Part shown: positions 61,871 to 64,000 of the stretch, in pieces | How positions within the stretch are numbered: position 1 is the first letter of the stretch | How the letters are laid out: every line of letters starts with the position of its first letter | Assembly (NCBI GenBank): GCA_045591985.1 | Contig: JAZNTV010000008.1 | Span: 1 to 64,000 of the forward strand | Length of the DNA: 64,000 nt | DNA from: SIG588 sp045591985 | GTDB taxonomy: Bacteria; Bacillota; Clostridia; Oscillospirales; Acutalibacteraceae | Direction: 5' to 3' | Translations under genes and position numbers: made by a program | The notes under the pieces: generated by a model | The model's database searches: none | What the model was told of the DNA's origin: nothing | The model's input: the letters and a program-made list of their open reading frames with translations, nothing else

Positions 61871-62369
61871 TATAGGTGTACGCCAGACGATCCCACGTGC
61901 GACGGTCAAGCCGCCCGTGCGGCTCGAACCCAAATATTTGTTGCATCTGTCGCACCGCTCGCTCGGTCGCTTCGTCAAACTGCCCGTTCGGCGTTACGTG
62001 GTGTAGATTTTCATAATACAGCGCCACCGTATCGAGCATTACCTGAAGCAAGATCACAGACGCGCCGCTGTCTCCGATCTGTAAAAAGGGCTCCCCCGCC
62101 TTGAACGGATAGATCCCGCGCGGGGGCGTGACGGGATAACGCAGACGCCGATATTCCCTATACAAAAGTTCCCACGTCTCTCCGTCCACTTCTCCCGTAA
62201 CCGGCAATCCGAACAGTGTTTGAAACGCTTCAACCGCCTCTTCGGTTTCGGGTCCGTACACACCGTCCACCGCCAGAAGCGGAATACGCGGATACGTACC
62301 CGCAAGCAACCGCAGATATTCCTGTATCTCCCGTACATCGGCGGGACGATTCTTCTCGTTTTGTGTCAT
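61851..62369 (-). CDS. Protein with two peptidoglycan-binding domains
   Basis: The 172-residue protein consists of two PG_binding_1 repeats: VREIQEYLRLLAGTYP...VDGVYGPETEEAVEAFQ (about 10-70) and GASVILLQVMLDTVALYYENLHH...GQFDEATERAVRQMQQ (about 100-155). There is no signal peptide or catalytic domain. It overlaps both neighbours (ATGA with the SpoIID-like gene), so the three genes act together, presumably on spore cortex or cell wall. Confidence 0.82.
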   Translation of the reverse strand: MTQNEKNRPADVREIQEYLRLLAGTYPRIPLLAVDGVYGPETEEAVEAFQTLFGLPVTGEVDGETWELLYREYRRLRYPVTPPRGIYPFKAGEPFLQIGDSGASVILLQVMLDTVALYYENLHHVTPNGQFDEATERAVRQMQQIFGFEPHGRLDRRTWDRLAYTYNAYVAR

Positions 62370-63775
62370 AAAACCTCCTCTTCCTCACGCGCGGTCAAGG
62401 TGTATCCCGGCTCCTGCCCGACGCGACGCTCGGCACCTTCGGTAATGTCGGTATAGGTCGTAACGATCTGCAAAAAGGTCAGCGCATCCACCACGCCGTC
62501 CGCCTCCAGACCGAACTGTCGTTGACACGCCAGCACCGCCTCTTCGGTACGCGGGCCGAACACACCGTCTGCACGCGGGGCCGGTATGGCAGGATACACC
62601 GCCGCGATCACCTCCAAATACTCTTGCAAGCGACGCACCTCATCGCCGCTGTCGCCCGGCCTCAACAAGAACGTACCGAGTAAACGCTCGCCGCCCGAAA
62701 GTGAGATCGTACCGGCGATGCCGCGATAGGCACGGTAGAGTGCGGTCCACGTAGCAAGTCCCACAACCCCGTCTTCGGGTAAACCTGCCACCCGCTGAAA
62801 CGCACGCACCGTATTTTCGGTCGCGACATCATACTGCCCGTTAATAACCAGTTGCGGTACATCGTTATAAAACTCCGCTACCACAGCGAGATAATACTGT
62901 AATATCCGCACGTCATCACCGCTGTCGCCGAGCGTCAGTATCTGCGGTCGTTGTTGCGGAAGTTCCGACAGCGTGATCCCTTCGGAATTGAGCTCAGCCA
63001 GCCGTTTCACAGCCGCATAAATATAGGAAAGACTGTTCCACGTGGCGTTGCCGATGATACCGTCTTCGGTTAGGTTGAAGATATTCTGATACGCACGTAC
63101 CGCCCGTTCGGTCGCCATGTCAAACAAGCCGTCGGTCACGGGAATTTTGGGGATCGCAGGATAGTTTTGCGAAATGCGGTTCAGTTGAATCTGTTTTCGT
63201 TGCACATCCGCCCCCGTACTGCCAAGCGCCAGCGGCACGCCCGGATAACTTGGCGAACCGGCTCGTACAGGCGCATCCTGCACGATTTCAATGTTGTTGC
63301 CGTAATAACGGGTGAGGATATCAAACGGCCCGAGTCCCTGCTCTGCCAACGGCACGGTTCCCCATTGGCTCAGCCCCTCACAAGTGACCGTCGTACCATT
63401 GCAGTATTGCGCAAAAAACGGTTGGACGGTTCCCTGTTCGCGTATGTAACTGCCAAGAATATCGTCCACGATCTCGCTGATATTATCGTATATCACACGA
63501 TTGTTGACAAACGCTTGATCAAACGCCGTGGAATTGGTAATATCGAAATCATACCCGCGACTGCGATACCATTCGGTGTAAAAGCGGTTGAGAGCAAACG
63601 AGATCTGTGCATAAATATTGGCACGCAGGGCACTTTCGGGCCAAGTGGGATATATTTCACTGGATGCCACGTTTTTAATATAATCCGGGAAGGAAACCGT
63701 AACGTTTTCGGCAGGGGTATCGGGTGGCCCCAAATGTACCGTGAAAGTCTCGGGAATATACGGAATACCGGTCAT
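62366..63775 (-). CDS. SpoIID-like domain with three peptidoglycan-binding repeats
   Basis: The 469-residue product has an N-terminal SpoIID/LytB-like region (about 30-170: TWPESALRANIYAQISFALNRFYTEW, then YCNGTTVTCEGLSQWGT and GPFDILTRYYG), typical of lytic transglycosylase or amidase-enhancer proteins. Three PG_binding_1 repeats follow (VTDGLFDMATERAVRAYQ, INGQYDVATENTVRAFQ, ADGVFGPRTEEAVLACQ). No signal peptide is seen, which is odd for a wall enzyme and also seen in some spore-cortex proteins. It overlaps genes on both sides by 4 bp. Confidence 0.8.
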   Translation of the reverse strand: MTGIPYIPETFTVHLGPPDTPAENVTVSFPDYIKNVASSEIYPTWPESALRANIYAQISFALNRFYTEWYRSRGYDFDITNSTAFDQAFVNNRVIYDNISEIVDDILGSYIREQGTVQPFFAQYCNGTTVTCEGLSQWGTVPLAEQGLGPFDILTRYYGNNIEIVQDAPVRAGSPSYPGVPLALGSTGADVQRKQIQLNRISQNYPAIPKIPVTDGLFDMATERAVRAYQNIFNLTEDGIIGNATWNSLSYIYAAVKRLAELNSEGITLSELPQQRPQILTLGDSGDDVRILQYYLAVVAEFYNDVPQLVINGQYDVATENTVRAFQRVAGLPEDGVVGLATWTALYRAYRGIAGTISLSGGERLLGTFLLRPGDSGDEVRRLQEYLEVIAAVYPAIPAPRADGVFGPRTEEAVLACQRQFGLEADGVVDALTFLQIVTTYTDITEGAERRVGQEPGYTLTAREEEEVL

Positions 63776-64000
63776 ACTCTCTCCTCCAATCCTTGCGGTG
63801 CGCTGTCACGATAGGTAAATTCTCCGCCGGTCATACCCTCGGGCAACGGAATCAGCCGTACAGGTTGTACCGCACGTACCCCGCCGTACATCGGCACGCC
63901 AAGGTTTTCCACCCGATAGAATCCATCGGCAAACACTTCGACGTTATAAGGGGTAAACGGACGCACGTCCCCTTCCTCGGAAAGGGAGGCCTGTGCACTG
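63772..64000 (-). CDS. C-terminal part of a gene cut by the window edge
   Basis: The frame is open from the right edge (SLSEEGDVRPFTPYNVEV) to a stop at 63772 and ends GEFTYRDSAPQGLEERV. A GTG at 63966 could start a short protein of 64 residues, but no ribosome site supports it, so I treat it as the 3' part of a longer gene of the same operon. The family is not recognised. Confidence 0.55.
   Translation of the reverse strand, partial: SAQASLSEEGDVRPFTPYNVEVFADGFYRVENLGVPMYGGVRAVQPVRLIPLPEGMTGGEFTYRDSAPQGLEERV

Overview
The window reads as chromosome from an uncultured, strictly anaerobic, endospore-forming Clostridia bacterium, probably of the Oscillospiraceae/Ruminococcaceae type. The signs are sporulation genes (SpoIVB protease, a SpoVB-like flippase, a SpoIID-like protein with peptidoglycan-binding repeats, a CotF-type coat protein), oxygen-sensitive enzymes (class III ribonucleotide reductase, glycyl-radical enzymes, rubrerythrin, FeoAB) and Gram-positive style promoters and Shine-Dalgarno sites. 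Most genes are moderately GC-rich. AT-rich patches at about 19.6-20.9 kb, 43.1-45.3 kb and 57.1-58.3 kb look acquired.

Layout. 0-18 kb is mostly housekeeping and metabolism: an ABC exporter, a GH3 glycosidase, a minus-strand operon (GtrA, SGNH hydrolase, nitroreductase, WbsX-like protein), feoAB, a cell-wall operon (alpha/beta hydrolase, membrane-anchored MurF-like ligase, Ddl), then nrdG, nrdD with a fused glutaredoxin-like domain, and trxB. At 18.2-19.5 kb lies a retron: a strong promoter, a structured msr-msd RNA closed by an 18-bp a1/a2 inverted repeat, and a retron-type reverse transcriptase. An IS3-family element sits in the loop of the terminator that follows it. 20.9-24.6 kb holds an AraC regulator divergent from a glycyl-radical enzyme and its activase. 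24.7-32.6 kb holds uppP, a YdbC-like gene, a frameshifted coiled-coil gene, and a two-component/ABC-transporter operon with a SanA-like gene.

32.7-43 kb is a carbohydrate region: CotF-like protein, a chimeric glycyl-radical-enzyme/activase remnant opposite an AraC gene, an aldolase co-translated with an unusual Asp-box-propeller/AraC fusion, and a sugar-isomerase operon divergent from its own AraC gene. 43-45.3 kb is a mobile-element scar: a dead serine recombinase, an XRE regulator and a diverged duplicate of the spoIVB 3' end. 45.4-56.9 kb carries spoIVB, rubrerythrin, a MacB-type permease with adaptor, a Ca2+ P-type ATPase, proS, a cyclophilin, a Cys-cluster protein and mtnN. 57-58.5 kb is an AT-rich island with hairpin repeats next to tRNA-Val(GAC), whose 3' end appears to have been replaced. 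The window ends with asnS, a DUF1292 protein and a sporulation/cell-wall operon that runs off the right edge.

The main novelty is the retron, whose operon ends at the RT stop codon so that no adjacent effector gene is visible. Next are the propeller-AraC fusion, the GRE-activase chimera and the spoIVB integration scar. All calls come from reading the sequence alone; no database search or structure prediction was run.
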